Assembly: GCA_016712355.1 (NCBI GenBank)
Contig: JADJRF010000005.1
Span: forward strand, 806,001-870,000
Source of the DNA: Vampirovibrionales bacterium
GTDB taxonomy: Bacteria; Cyanobacteriota; Vampirovibrionia; Vampirovibrionales; Vampirovibrionaceae
Direction of reading: 5' to 3'
DNA length: 64,000 nt
Both the position numbers and the translations under genes were made by a program. Below are positions 1-7,602 of the stretch, one piece after another (the first letter of the stretch is position 1; every line of letters begins with the position of its first letter). A model generated the notes under the pieces. It did no database searches. It was not told the origin of the DNA and worked only from the letters and a program-made list of their open reading frames with translations.

Positions 1-1
1 G

Positions 2-388
2 GCCTTTGTCTTTTCGCTGCAACGCGCGCTGCCGGCGCCTTTCTATGCGCTGGACGAGGTAGATATGAATCTCGACGGCGTCAATGCCGAGAAGCTGGCG
101 CAGATGGTGAAGGCGGAGGCCGAAAAGGGCGCGCAATTCATTGTCGTCTCGCTTCGCAAGCCGATGATCGAGCATTCCAACCGCACCGTGGGCGTCACGC
201 AGAAACGCGACGGCATTACCAAGGTAACGGGCGTCAAAATCCGTGAAGACGCCGAGGTCGACGCGGCGCCCGCGCCGCCGATTCCGCTGCCGGTGATCGC
301 CTCGCGCCGTCGCCGCGCTAAATCGCCCGCTGCCGAGCCGTCGGCCGTAGAGACATCGCAAGAGGAGGGGATTGTCCATGCCGGTTAA
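2..388 (+). CDS. smc: SMC chromosome-segregation ATPase, C-terminal end (partial)
   Basis: Reading frame 2 is open from the first base to TAA at 386. It encodes the last part of the SMC head domain. The Walker B region is visible as PFYALDEVD, followed by a D-loop-like stretch (LDGVNAEKLA) and the usual closing strand (QFIVVSLRKP). SMC forms a dimeric ring with ScpA and ScpB that compacts and separates chromosomes. The N-terminal head, coiled coils and hinge lie before the window. The tail after about residue 85 of the visible part is Ala/Pro/Arg-rich and poorly conserved. It overlaps scpA by 11 bases, so translation of the two is probably coupled. Confidence 0.93.
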   Translation, partial: AFVFSLQRALPAPFYALDEVDMNLDGVNAEKLAQMVKAEAEKGAQFIVVSLRKPMIEHSNRTVGVTQKRDGITKVTGVKIREDAEVDAAPAPPIPLPVIASRRRRAKSPAAEPSAVETSQEEGIVHAG

Positions 389-1226
389 ACCGTCCGCCCC
401 CGCGCCCGCTGTCAAATCGGCCAAACCCGAGCATGACGGGCTGGAAATCCTGTTACAGCTTACGCGATCCGGGGCTATCGACCCCTGGAACATTGATATC
501 GCGCAAGTAGCCGATGAGTACCTGCGCGCGGTGGCCGAGCGGCGCGACGCCGACCTGAAGATTACCGGCAAGACTCTGCTGTATCTGGCGATTCTCCTGC
601 GGATGAAATCCGATAAGCTGGCGGGCATTGATTACCTGATGCCAGCCGCGACAGAAGACGATCTCGGCGGCTGGCTGGACGAAGCCGATCCTGAGTTGGG
701 CGTGAATCCTTTCAAACAGGGGCGCTCGCCTTTCAAATCGCTCGAAGAGCTGATTCAGCGCCGTAATAGCGCCAAGCAGAAGCGCATCCGCCGCGTCACG
801 CTGAAAGACCTTATTCACGAGCTGAAGAAATACGAGGCGCTTGAAGCCCAGCGCTCGTTGCGCCGCCGCGTCGAAAGCGACGACGCCCGCCGCGCCATGA
901 CCGACTACAGCCATCTGACCTCCGACGATATCGAGAATCTCGCGCACGACGAGTTTATCGAGGACACCATTGCGCGCCTGGCCTCGGTGCTGGAGCGCCT
1001 GCTGCTGGGAAACGAGGAAATCAGCCTGACGACGCTGATGGAAGAGGGCCGCATCGACAAAGTGTCGGCGTTTCTGGCCCTGCTGTTTCTGGCGGCGCGC
1101 GGCGACGTGTCCATGCGCCAGAATGAGTTTTACGCCGAGCTGTATGTTTCGTATGATACGGATGTCGCGCCGGATGCGCTGCTGGCGGCGGATTCTGAGG
1201 CGACGCCCGCCGAGCTGGCCAGTTAG
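378..1226 (+). CDS. scpA: Segregation and condensation protein A
   Basis: 282-residue kleisin subunit that bridges the two heads of SMC and binds ScpB. The sequence shows the typical kleisin N-terminus (GLEILLQLTRSGAIDPWNIDIAQVADEYL-like pattern, residues about 22-50, with the DPWNIDI core) and the ScpA helix LAILLRMKSDKL. The C-terminal winged helix carries VSAFLALLFLAARGDVSM. ATG 378 is preferred because GGAGGGG ends 7 bases upstream; an in-frame TTG at 372 sits too close to that site. It overlaps the end of smc and is followed after about 30 bases by scpB, so smc-scpA-scpB is one transcription unit. Confidence 0.93.
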   Translation: MPVKPSAPAPAVKSAKPEHDGLEILLQLTRSGAIDPWNIDIAQVADEYLRAVAERRDADLKITGKTLLYLAILLRMKSDKLAGIDYLMPAATEDDLGGWLDEADPELGVNPFKQGRSPFKSLEELIQRRNSAKQKRIRRVTLKDLIHELKKYEALEAQRSLRRRVESDDARRAMTDYSHLTSDDIENLAHDEFIEDTIARLASVLERLLLGNEEISLTTLMEEGRIDKVSAFLALLFLAARGDVSMRQNEFYAELYVSYDTDVAPDALLAADSEATPAELAS

Positions 1227-1256
1227 GGCGCGCCTGTGGGAGGGTTTGACCCGTTG

Positions 1257-1865
1257 ATGGAACCGGATGACCAGAGCGCCGACGTCTTAAACGTGACGGA
1301 CGCCGCGCCCCCGCTGAAGGGGCGCATTGAGGCGGCGCTGTTTATCACCAATCATCCCCTGCAAATCCCGGAACTGGCTGAGCTGGCCGACGCTTCGTGC
1401 GATGACGTCGAAATCGCTCTGATGGAGCTGATCAGCGACTACGCCTTTCGTGAAGGCTGCGCGCTGGAGGTCGACGACGCCGACGGCTATATTCTACAGG
1501 CCCGCGACGAGTACCGCCCCGTCATCGACAAGATGATGCCCATGGAACTATCGCAGGGCGCGTTACGCACCCTGTCGGCCATCGCCATCAAGGGCCCGCT
1601 GTTGCAATCCGAACTGGTGGCCTTTCGCGGCGCCGCCGTCTATGATCATATCCCCGAACTGCTGGCCAAAAAACTGGTGACCAAGCGGCGCGAGGGGCGA
1701 TCGTATCGCCTCAAGGCGAGCCCCGGCTTTTACGAGCATTTTCGTCTGACGGGCGATAAGAAAGAGCTGGCTGCGCTGATGTCGCTGATGGGGGTCGACC
1801 AGTTGCAAGAAGGCGGCGCGCGCCAACAGGATCTGCTCGAACCAGATCTTGCCATGGAGCCCTGA
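1257..1865 (+). CDS. scpB: Segregation and condensation protein B
   Basis: About 202 residues, the partner of ScpA in the SMC condensin-like complex; it dimerises on ScpA. Two winged-helix domains can be followed: KGRIEAALFITNHPLQIPEL near the start and LSQGALRTLSAIAIKGPLL in the middle, with the family region RRGEGRSYRLKASPGFYEHF in a variant form (KRREGRSYRL). ATG 1257 is chosen because a GGGAGGG run (1238-1244) lies about 12 bases upstream. TTG 1254 or GTG 1236 are possible alternative starts. It ends 173 bases before dnaB. Confidence 0.9.
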   Translation: MEPDDQSADVLNVTDAAPPLKGRIEAALFITNHPLQIPELAELADASCDDVEIALMELISDYAFREGCALEVDDADGYILQARDEYRPVIDKMMPMELSQGALRTLSAIAIKGPLLQSELVAFRGAAVYDHIPELLAKKLVTKRREGRSYRLKASPGFYEHFRLTGDKKELAALMSLMGVDQLQEGGARQQDLLEPDLAMEP

Positions 1866-1931
1866 GGGGCGGGTCTACTGCGTAGGCTGCCCGCAGGAAA
1901 ACTTCAAACTGACTGCGCGGGTCGCGCCGAT

Positions 1932-1941
1932 TTGCTATGAT
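1932..1941 (+). promoter_or_regulatory. Candidate extended -10 promoter for dnaB
   Basis: TGC followed by TATGAT (1936-1941) forms an extended -10 element. No convincing -35 is seen. The predicted start near 1948 would give a leader of about 90 bases before the dnaB ATG. The call rests on motif match only. Confidence 0.35.
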
Positions 1942-2038
1942 GAGAGCCTCAGACACGCCCCAAAGATGGTGGAGCGCGTCTCGCCCCTTGCCGCCTGCCC
2001 GCAGGCGCGCCAGAGGCCCCAACCCCCAAGAGGGCCGT

Positions 2039-3451
2039 ATGTCGATGGCCGCTAAACCTGCCGCCGCCCTGGAGCCGGGCGCCAACGTCCTCGATTTCCA
2101 AAGCGCGCTGGAGCGCGTGCCGCCGCAAAGCCTTGATGCCGAACAAGCCTTGTTGGGCGGCGTGCTGGTCGATGGTCAGGCGCTCAATCAGGTGCTGGAG
2201 TTGCTCAAGCCCCACGATTTCTATCGTCCGGCGCATCAGGAGATCTTCTCGGCCGTGTGCGGGCTGGTTGACAAGAGCGAGCCGGTCGACATCATCACGG
2301 TGTCGGAATGGCTCAAGGACAAGAACCTGCTCGATGATGTCGGCGGGCGCTCTTACCTGATGGACTTGGCTCAGGCGCACCTGACGTCGGCCAATACGGC
2401 ATACTATGCGCGTATTATTCGCTCCAAGTCGCTGTTGCGCGCCCTGATCCATGGCGGCTCGTCCATTGTTGAGACCGCCTTCGAAGAAACCGACGCCGAG
2501 ACGGCCATTGATCAGGCCCAGCAGACGATCTTTGCCATTGCTCAGCAAGGCATGCCCGACAAGCTGACCCATGTCAAAGACATCCTGCCGACGACCATTG
2601 AGCAAATCGAGGAGCGCTTCGAGAACAAGGGCGCGCTGATGGGCATGGCCACCGGCTTCTATGAGCTGGACACGATGACTTCCGGCCTTCAGAAATCCGA
2701 TCTCATTATTGTCGCCGCGCGTCCCTCGATGGGGAAAACGGCTTTCTGCCTGAACATCGCAAGCCATGTGTCGCTGCGCGAACAGAAGCCGGTGCTGGTG
2801 TTCAGCCTGGAGATGAGCAAAGAGCAGCTTGTCACGCGCATGCTCTGCTCAGAAGCCGAACTCGACGCGCAGAAGATTCGCACCGGGCACTTCACCGAAT
2901 CAGACTTCGCCAAGCTGTCCAACGCGATGGGAAAACTCGGCGATGCGCCGCTGTACATTGACGATTCGCCCGGTATGACGGTGATGGAGCTGCGCGCCAA
3001 GGCCCGCAAGCTCAAGATGGAAACCGGCGACATCGGCCTGATCGTCATCGACTACCTGCAACTCATGGAAGGCTCGGGCAACGGCTCGTCGAATATCGAC
3101 AATCGCGTGCAGGTGATTTCAGCGATTTCTCGCGGGTTGAAGGGCATCGCCCGTGAGCTGCAAACCCCTGTCATTGCGCTGTCTCAGCTCTCGCGCGCCG
3201 TCGAAAGTCGCCAGGAGAAGAAGCCCATGCTCAGCGACCTGCGCGAATCCGGCTCCATCGAACAAGATGCCGATCTGGTGATGTTCATCTACCGCGACGA
3301 GTATTACAACCGCGAAACCGAGCGCCCGGGCACCGCCGATATCATTATCGCCAAACAGCGAAACGGCCCGGTGGGCGAAGTCTCACTGCTGTTTCGCCAC
3401 AGTTGGACCAAATTCCTCAACCCGGCTGACAAAAAGATCGAGATCTTTTAG
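2039..3451 (+). CDS. dnaB: Replicative DNA helicase DnaB
   Basis: About 470 residues, the hexameric ATP-driven helicase that unwinds DNA ahead of the replisome and recruits primase. The N-terminal domain starts at VPPQSLDAEQALLGGVL, the usual DnaB opening. The RecA-like domain has Walker A ARPSMGKTAF (about residues 227-236), Walker B LIVIDYLQLM, and the DLRESGSIEQDADLVMFIYRDEYY region close to the C-terminus. No intein or insertion is present. ATG 2039 is chosen because the conserved family start follows about 25 residues later and AAGAGG lies 5-6 bases upstream; an in-frame ATG at 1937 would add a non-conserved Arg-rich stretch that overlaps the -10 candidate. Confidence 0.95.
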   Translation: MSMAAKPAAALEPGANVLDFQSALERVPPQSLDAEQALLGGVLVDGQALNQVLELLKPHDFYRPAHQEIFSAVCGLVDKSEPVDIITVSEWLKDKNLLDDVGGRSYLMDLAQAHLTSANTAYYARIIRSKSLLRALIHGGSSIVETAFEETDAETAIDQAQQTIFAIAQQGMPDKLTHVKDILPTTIEQIEERFENKGALMGMATGFYELDTMTSGLQKSDLIIVAARPSMGKTAFCLNIASHVSLREQKPVLVFSLEMSKEQLVTRMLCSEAELDAQKIRTGHFTESDFAKLSNAMGKLGDAPLYIDDSPGMTVMELRAKARKLKMETGDIGLIVIDYLQLMEGSGNGSSNIDNRVQVISAISRGLKGIARELQTPVIALSQLSRAVESRQEKKPMLSDLRESGSIEQDADLVMFIYRDEYYNRETERPGTADIIIAKQRNGPVGEVSLLFRHSWTKFLNPADKKIEIF

Positions 3452-3464
3452 CGTCATCGTCGGC

Positions 3465-3493
3465 TTGCGTCTCAGGCGCGGTCGGCCTACACT
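3465..3493 (+). promoter_or_regulatory. Candidate promoter for the lipoprotein gene
   Basis: TTGCGT (3465-3470) and TACACT (3488-3493) are separated by exactly 17 bases in the gap after dnaB. Matches to the consensus hexamers are partial (3 of 6 and 4 of 6). Confidence 0.3.
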
Positions 3494-3536
3494 GGGCCGG
3501 CATGGTGTGGATGCGAAAGGTTTCAAAACGCCGGTG

Positions 3537-3938
3537 ATGATCAGGCGAGTTTCCGCCAGTCTGCTTTGTTCGCTGGGCGTTTGCGTCCTGCTGACGGGTT
3601 GTGCGCGGCCCGGCGTCGATGGCGCGGCCTCCCACGGCGGCGTGTCGCCCGCCCTGACCCAGCCGCCCGAGGCCGTGAAGTTCTCGGCGCCGGTGTATCA
3701 AACGTTTTTTCAGGATTTACGCGCCGACTGCCTGAATCCCGCCGAAGGCGGCGTTTCCACGCCCACGGGCGAACCGGTGGATGAGGCGCGCATGCAGGGC
3801 TATTGCGCCTGCTACGTCGAAACCTTCAAAGATCGCTTCTCGCAAGGCGATCTCGACGCCTACCTGCGCGAGAACAAGCCTCTGGACGAGGCCCGGCTCA
3901 CTGAGGTGGATCAAACGTGCAGCCCCGAACTCAACTGA
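3537..3938 (+). CDS. Small lipoprotein, function unknown
   Basis: 133 residues. The start IRRVSASLLCSLGVCVLLTGC is a signal peptide with a lipobox (LLTGC), so the mature protein should be anchored to a membrane through its lipidated Cys. The mature part has four further Cys; a CAC pair sits in YCACYVETFKDRF. The C-terminal third is acidic and probably helical (DAYLRENKPLDEARL). I do not recognise the family. ATG 3537 is chosen because it places the hydrophobic segment correctly. It lies 85 bases after dnaB and converges on the EF-hand gene downstream. Confidence 0.7.
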   Translation: MIRRVSASLLCSLGVCVLLTGCARPGVDGAASHGGVSPALTQPPEAVKFSAPVYQTFFQDLRADCLNPAEGGVSTPTGEPVDEARMQGYCACYVETFKDRFSQGDLDAYLRENKPLDEARLTEVDQTCSPELN

Positions 3939-3981
3939 GTCCGAGGCTGTCGCAATGGCGTTTTTTCAGGCGTTAAAGGCC

Positions 3982-4764
3982 TTAGAATAACGGGCGGACG
4001 TTGCCGCCAACTTGGGCAGGCGCTGCGCCGCCGGCCGTCGCGCCGGTGGCTCCCGTCAGGCCGTTGGTGGCCGCGCCGGGCTGGGTCTGACCTTGTTGCT
4101 GCGTCGGATCGGTTACGCCCATTTGCTGCATCAGCACTTGCAGTAACTGCATAATCATCGCCATAATCTGCTGGATGTTTTGCGGTTGCTGCTGTTGCTG
4201 ATTGGCTCCCTGAGCGCCGCCTGCGGGAGCGCCGCCGCCGCCGGATTCGCCGCCGCCGCCCGAGGGCGCAGATTGGCCGGCTTGACCCGCTGCGCTCGGC
4301 TCCGAAGCGGATTTCGATCCGCCGCAGTCGCCGCCGCTGCACTCTTCCGAACCGCCGTCGCCGGATTCTTCAGCCCCTTCGCTGGCGCCGGATTTGTCGG
4401 CGCCTTGGGCGTTGGAAGCCGTGTCCAGCATGGCGAAGAAGTTATTGTCCTTGGCCGCGTCGCCGAAACCGGCAGAAAAGTCAGCCGTGTCGATTTCGTC
4501 CTTTTTCCCCGCCAGACCGGCGAATTGCTTAAGTTCGTCCTGGGAAATGCGACCGTCTTTATTGACGTCATGCATCAGGCCCTGATTGTCTTTGCCGCCG
4601 ACGGCCATGGTGCCTAATAAACCGGCGGTGTTGTAGTCTTTATTCTTGATGGCGTCTTGCGCGGCCGCATTAATTTCTTTCTTGTCGAGGCCGTTGTTGT
4701 CTTTGTCAAATTTTTTGAAAATACCGGTATCGCCCGAAAATTTAGACAATTGAACGCTGCTCAT
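3982..4764 (-). CDS. EF-hand protein with low-complexity tail
   Basis: About 260 residues. Two EF-hand calcium loops are visible: FDKDNNGLDKKEI near residue 20 and DVNKDGRISQDEL near residue 70, each with Asp/Asn at the ligand positions and a closing Glu. From about residue 120 the protein turns into Gly/Ser/Glu/Gln low complexity, including a run of Gln and a Cys-Gly-Gly segment, then Thr/Gly/Ala repeats. No signal peptide is evident. The ATG at 4764 has GAGGAG 7 bases upstream. A second EF-hand-like gene occurs at 37646-38974. Calcium binding is inferred from the loops; the role is unknown. Confidence 0.75.
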   Translation of the reverse strand: MSSVQLSKFSGDTGIFKKFDKDNNGLDKKEINAAAQDAIKNKDYNTAGLLGTMAVGGKDNQGLMHDVNKDGRISQDELKQFAGLAGKKDEIDTADFSAGFGDAAKDNNFFAMLDTASNAQGADKSGASEGAEESGDGGSEECSGGDCGGSKSASEPSAAGQAGQSAPSGGGGESGGGGAPAGGAQGANQQQQQPQNIQQIMAMIMQLLQVLMQQMGVTDPTQQQGQTQPGAATNGLTGATGATAGGAAPAQVGGNVRPLF

Positions 4765-4948
4765 AAACCTCTCCTCAGTCAGTAGGGGGGGTAATCTCTG
4801 CATCTCGTGGGGGTGGGGATTGCACTTCTCTTCAGAAATAAAAACATTCCAAAGGGATGGATTGTTAGCCTTAAGAAAGGCGTAAGAATTGCCCTGAATC
4901 CGCTCACACCAATGCTTTTGAGGGAGGTCTTGTCTTAAAAGGTTATCG

Positions 4949-5434
4949 CTAGTAGACGTTGCGGTAGCCCACGCCTTTATACTGGATATCGAATGCGCCG
5001 GGAATCACCACAATGGGCTGGCTCAGCGTGGGGACCGAGAATCCGCCGCACAGAGGGTTGTACGTCACGGTGACATCTGCTGTATAGCCAATGGTGGAGG
5101 CCGGGTCGGCGGCGTTGCTCAGCAACGGCTTAATGGCGGCGCTTTTCAGCGGCAGGCCTGCACTGGCGATTCGATTCTTGAGCTGGGTTTCGCCGAGCGC
5201 GGCGTCGTTATACACGGCCGCCGTATAGGCGCCGTCCAGCGCGGCCAGCTTGGCGGCTTCGTAGGCTTGCCACGCATGGGCCAGTTCGACGGCGGCGAAG
5301 ATGACGACAAACAGGAAGGGCAGCGTCAGCGCCAGTTCTGCCAGATTCTGCCCCCGAGCGCGCGGGCGCAGGCGGCAGAGGCGGGCGGGAGAGGGAGAAA
5401 TGCCTGAAGTCGATGGCGCGGTGAACGTCGTCAT
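4949..5434 (-). CDS. TadE-like pilus assembly protein
   Basis: 161 residues. After a basic N-terminus the sequence RGQNLAELALTLPFLFVVIF (about residues 27-46) matches the TadE/TadG-type processing and membrane segment: Gly, then Glu four to five residues later, then a hydrophobic helix continuing into AAVELAHAW. These minor pseudopilins are associated with Flp/tight-adherence pili. The periplasmic part has one Cys pair at most and no other motif. AGGA lies 9 bases upstream of the ATG. No other tad genes are in the window, so it is an orphan here. Confidence 0.7.
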   Translation of the reverse strand: MTTFTAPSTSGISPSPARLCRLRPRARGQNLAELALTLPFLFVVIFAAVELAHAWQAYEAAKLAALDGAYTAAVYNDAALGETQLKNRIASAGLPLKSAAIKPLLSNAADPASTIGYTADVTVTYNPLCGGFSVPTLSQPIVVIPGAFDIQYKGVGYRNVY

Positions 5435-5600
5435 AACCGTATCCTGACCGTTGGCGAGGCGGGGGCGATAAGGGAGGAGGGTGGGGGCAGGCCTCGCGTT
5501 TATCAGCGGTATCGGCGCAGCAGGCGGAAAATTGAATTCCGGGCGGCGGATGGTAACAAAATGTCATCGGCGGGTTCCGCTGCGCGCCGGGCGATTGCCT

Positions 5601-5606
5601 TATAAT
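5601..5606 (+). promoter_or_regulatory. Consensus -10 box upstream of the coiled-coil gene
   Basis: A perfect TATAAT lies 52 bases before the ATG at 5658. No good -35 is visible at 16-18 bases. This -10-only pattern recurs in the window. Confidence 0.35.
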
Positions 5607-5657
5607 AAGAGGCGGGGCGAGCGCGTCCCGTCGTATCAGCAGTCGTGCAGAGGCTTT

Positions 5658-6386
5658 ATGTCGGGTCCGTCTCCAAAATCTGTCGCCAGCAAGAGCATCT
5701 CCAGCCATAAGCGCCTGGAGCAGATGCTACAGGAAACCGAAGCCGAGCTGGATCGGCTTCAGCCCCAGATCGAGCGGCTTGAAAAGCAGATTGAGCGCCT
5801 GCGCGAGTTGAAATTTACCAAACGCAAGCTCATCGCCTTACGTCTGAGCCTGCAATCGATTCTTGAGAACTTTGGCGCCCAGCAGGCCGAGGCCTTCCTC
5901 AGCGGCCTGGCCCCGCTGGAAGGGACATCGGAGCCGGTCATGGCGCTCAGAACGTCGTCCGGCGGCAGCTCAGGCCCGCGCCACGATTTTGACGCGCTGG
6001 AAGCCGAAGGCGCGTCGTTTCTGCCCGATCGCGCCTTGAGCGAAGCGGCGCGGGTGCTGCGGCGTCCCGCCTCGCTGAACTTTGAGATCTTTCGCGCGCT
6101 GGTCTTTAGCGGTGGGCGGGCCAGCAGCGGACAAATCAAGGAATCGCTGATGGCGCGCGGCGTGACGTTGCCCTCTAGCGGTGAAACCCTTGAGGGACTG
6201 TCGTTATCGGATATTTCTTCTCGCGCCAATTATCTGGTGCGCAAGGGGCTGGCCTATGCAGACGGCCGCGGGGGGTTTCGCTGCGCCGTCGGCTGGACGC
6301 CCGCCCAAGCGCCCGAACAGGACCCCGAAGCGGCGCATCCTTCTGTGGACGCCTCTGAGACCGAGGCCGTCGCCCTAGCCGAATAG
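5658..6386 (+). CDS. Coiled-coil hypothetical protein
   Basis: 242 residues, family not recognised. Residues about 15-75 form a strong coiled coil (heptads in KRLEQMLQETEAELDRLQPQ and the following IERLEKQIERLRELKF). The C-terminal half contains a segment that looks like a winged-helix fold (LNFEIFRALVFSGGRAS, then IKESLMARG and SRANYLVRKGLAY), so DNA or protein binding is possible. The tail is acidic. ATG 5658 is chosen because AGAGG lies about 7 bases upstream and the coiled coil starts shortly after. It is transcribed away from the TadE-like gene. Confidence 0.65.
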   Translation: MSGPSPKSVASKSISSHKRLEQMLQETEAELDRLQPQIERLEKQIERLRELKFTKRKLIALRLSLQSILENFGAQQAEAFLSGLAPLEGTSEPVMALRTSSGGSSGPRHDFDALEAEGASFLPDRALSEAARVLRRPASLNFEIFRALVFSGGRASSGQIKESLMARGVTLPSSGETLEGLSLSDISSRANYLVRKGLAYADGRGGFRCAVGWTPAQAPEQDPEAAHPSVDASETEAVALAE

Positions 6387-6423
6387 CTAATAGGCGCGCC
6401 TCCCCAAATGGCTGTTTTACCAA

Positions 6424-6757
6424 AGCGGTATTTTAGGCAGAATAACCCTAACTGGAGGGTCAGTCTTCGGGCTGATAAGGCTGGTAACACCACTTGAATC
6501 GACGCCGGGGACCGGCAGGCGGAGGCCAAAGGCCGATTCAGGAGAGCGGGCAAGACTCATGAGAGGAGTCTGCTGGGCATGCTCAGGCGCATCGGGCGTT
6601 TCTGCCGAAGGCGGGGTCTTGTGACGCGCGCTTTCGACAAAAGCTTCCCTTGCGGCCCTTGCGCCCGAATACAGCTTGCTTGTGTAACACCCCCCCTTAC
6701 TCGTATGAATCCCCCTTTAACGAGAGCGGCGCTCCCCTCAACGGGAGCGTTTTCTTT
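6424..6757 (+). ncRNA. Candidate structured non-coding RNA ending in a terminator
   Basis: No plausible gene lies in 6387-6863 (477 bases). Several hairpins can be drawn on the forward strand: ACCCT/AGGGT near 6446-6461; CAGTC-UUCG-GGCTG at 6461-6474; a junction closed by GAATCG (6496-6501) with CGATTC (6534-6539) enclosing GCCGG/CCGGC and GGCC/GGCC hairpins; and AGACTC/GAGTCT at 6553-6571. The stretch ends in a strong forward terminator. I compared it by eye with tmRNA, RNase P, SRP, 6S and common riboswitches and found no match. It could instead be a long 3' untranslated region of the upstream gene. Confidence 0.4.
6730..6757 (+). terminator. Intrinsic terminator
   Basis: Perfect 7-bp stem CGCTCCC/GGGAGCG with a 6-base loop, followed by TTTTCTTT. 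It acts in the forward direction and closes the non-coding stretch after 6386. Confidence 0.8.
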
Positions 6758-6792
6758 AGGGCGTCAGGATTGGTGATTGGCTTGCCGCAAGG

Positions 6793-6830
6793 CCAAAGCC
6801 CCCTCGCCGGTGAACACGAGAGGGCTTTGG
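6793..6830. terminator. Long hairpin between converging transcripts
   Basis: A 13-bp stem with one mismatch (CCAAAGCCC.../...GGGCTTTGG) lies 34 bases past the tpx stop codon. Neither side has a T-run, so it is a weak terminator candidate or an mRNA 3'-end stabiliser for tpx. Confidence 0.45.
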
Positions 6831-6863
6831 GAGCCATAAGGCCGTAAGCTCGGGAAAGAACCC

Positions 6864-7397
6864 TTAGCGGACGCCTGCGGGCTGCGCGTTGGCAGCGGCC
6901 TTCAAGGCGGCTTCGTAGTTGGGTTCTGACGTCACTTCCGGGACGATTTCCTTGTAAACGACCGTGTTATCGGCGTTAATCACGAAAATCGCCCGCGCGA
7001 GCAAGCGCAGCTCTTTAATGAGGACGCCATAGTTCACGCCGAACGAGGCGTCGCGGTGATCCGACGCCGATTGGACGTTGTTGACGCCAGCTGCGCCGCA
7101 CCAGCGGCTCTGGGCGAACGGCAGATCCATGCTGACGACCAGCGTCTCGACGTTGCTCAGTTTGGCGGCTTCTTCGTTAAAGCGGCGCGCTTCGGTATCG
7201 CACACGGGCGTATCGAGCGACGGCACGCAGACGACCAGACGCGTTTTGCCCTGGCCGCTTTGCAGCGTGACGGGCGACAGGTCATTGGCCAGAACGGTGA
7301 AATCCGGGGCTTTGGCGCCAACGGCCACGTCCGCGCCCAACAGGGTAAGCGGGTTGCCTTTAAAGGTAATGACGCCTTGACGTTCAGGGGTAGACAT
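6864..7397 (-). CDS. tpx: Thiol peroxidase
   Basis: 177 residues, an atypical 2-Cys peroxiredoxin that reduces hydroperoxides with thioredoxin. The peroxidatic Cys66 sits in SLDTPVCDTE and the resolving Cys100 in SRWCGAAG, the same 34-residue spacing as in known Tpx. The N-terminus VITFKGNPLTLLG is typical of the family, and the length is slightly above the usual 165-170 because of a short Ala-rich tail. AAGGAG lies 8 bases upstream of the ATG. The enzyme is expected in the cytoplasm, or in the periplasm only if exported, and no signal peptide is present. It is transcribed alone. Confidence 0.95.
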   Translation of the reverse strand: MSTPERQGVITFKGNPLTLLGADVAVGAKAPDFTVLANDLSPVTLQSGQGKTRLVVCVPSLDTPVCDTEARRFNEEAAKLSNVETLVVSMDLPFAQSRWCGAAGVNNVQSASDHRDASFGVNYGVLIKELRLLARAIFVINADNTVVYKEIVPEVTSEPNYEAALKAAANAQPAGVR

Positions 7398-7562
7398 CTT
7401 CTCAACTCCTTACTTTATGTATGAACTCCTGCGGGCTTGCCTTGCGCTCGCCCGCCTGCGCCCAGTGAGGGAAACCCTTGCGCGCAGAGCCACAGGGTAG
7501 CACGAAAGCGCGACGACACGCAAAATCGTCCGGCTGAAAGATGGCGTTGCGCCTACAGGGCC

Positions 7563-7568
7563 TATAAT
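7563..7568 (+). promoter_or_regulatory. Consensus -10 box for the acyl-CoA dehydrogenase gene
   Basis: A perfect TATAAT lies 34 bases before the ATG at 7603. No clear -35 is visible. Confidence 0.4.
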
Positions 7569-7602
7569 AGAGGGGTAACGGCTTGGACGGGAGGCGGGCG
7601 CC

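Noticed and set aside
6424..6757. tmRNA, RNase P, SRP, 6S RNA or riboswitch identity for the structured spacer
   Set aside because: None of the diagnostic sequences of these families that I know could be found; left as an unassigned candidate.
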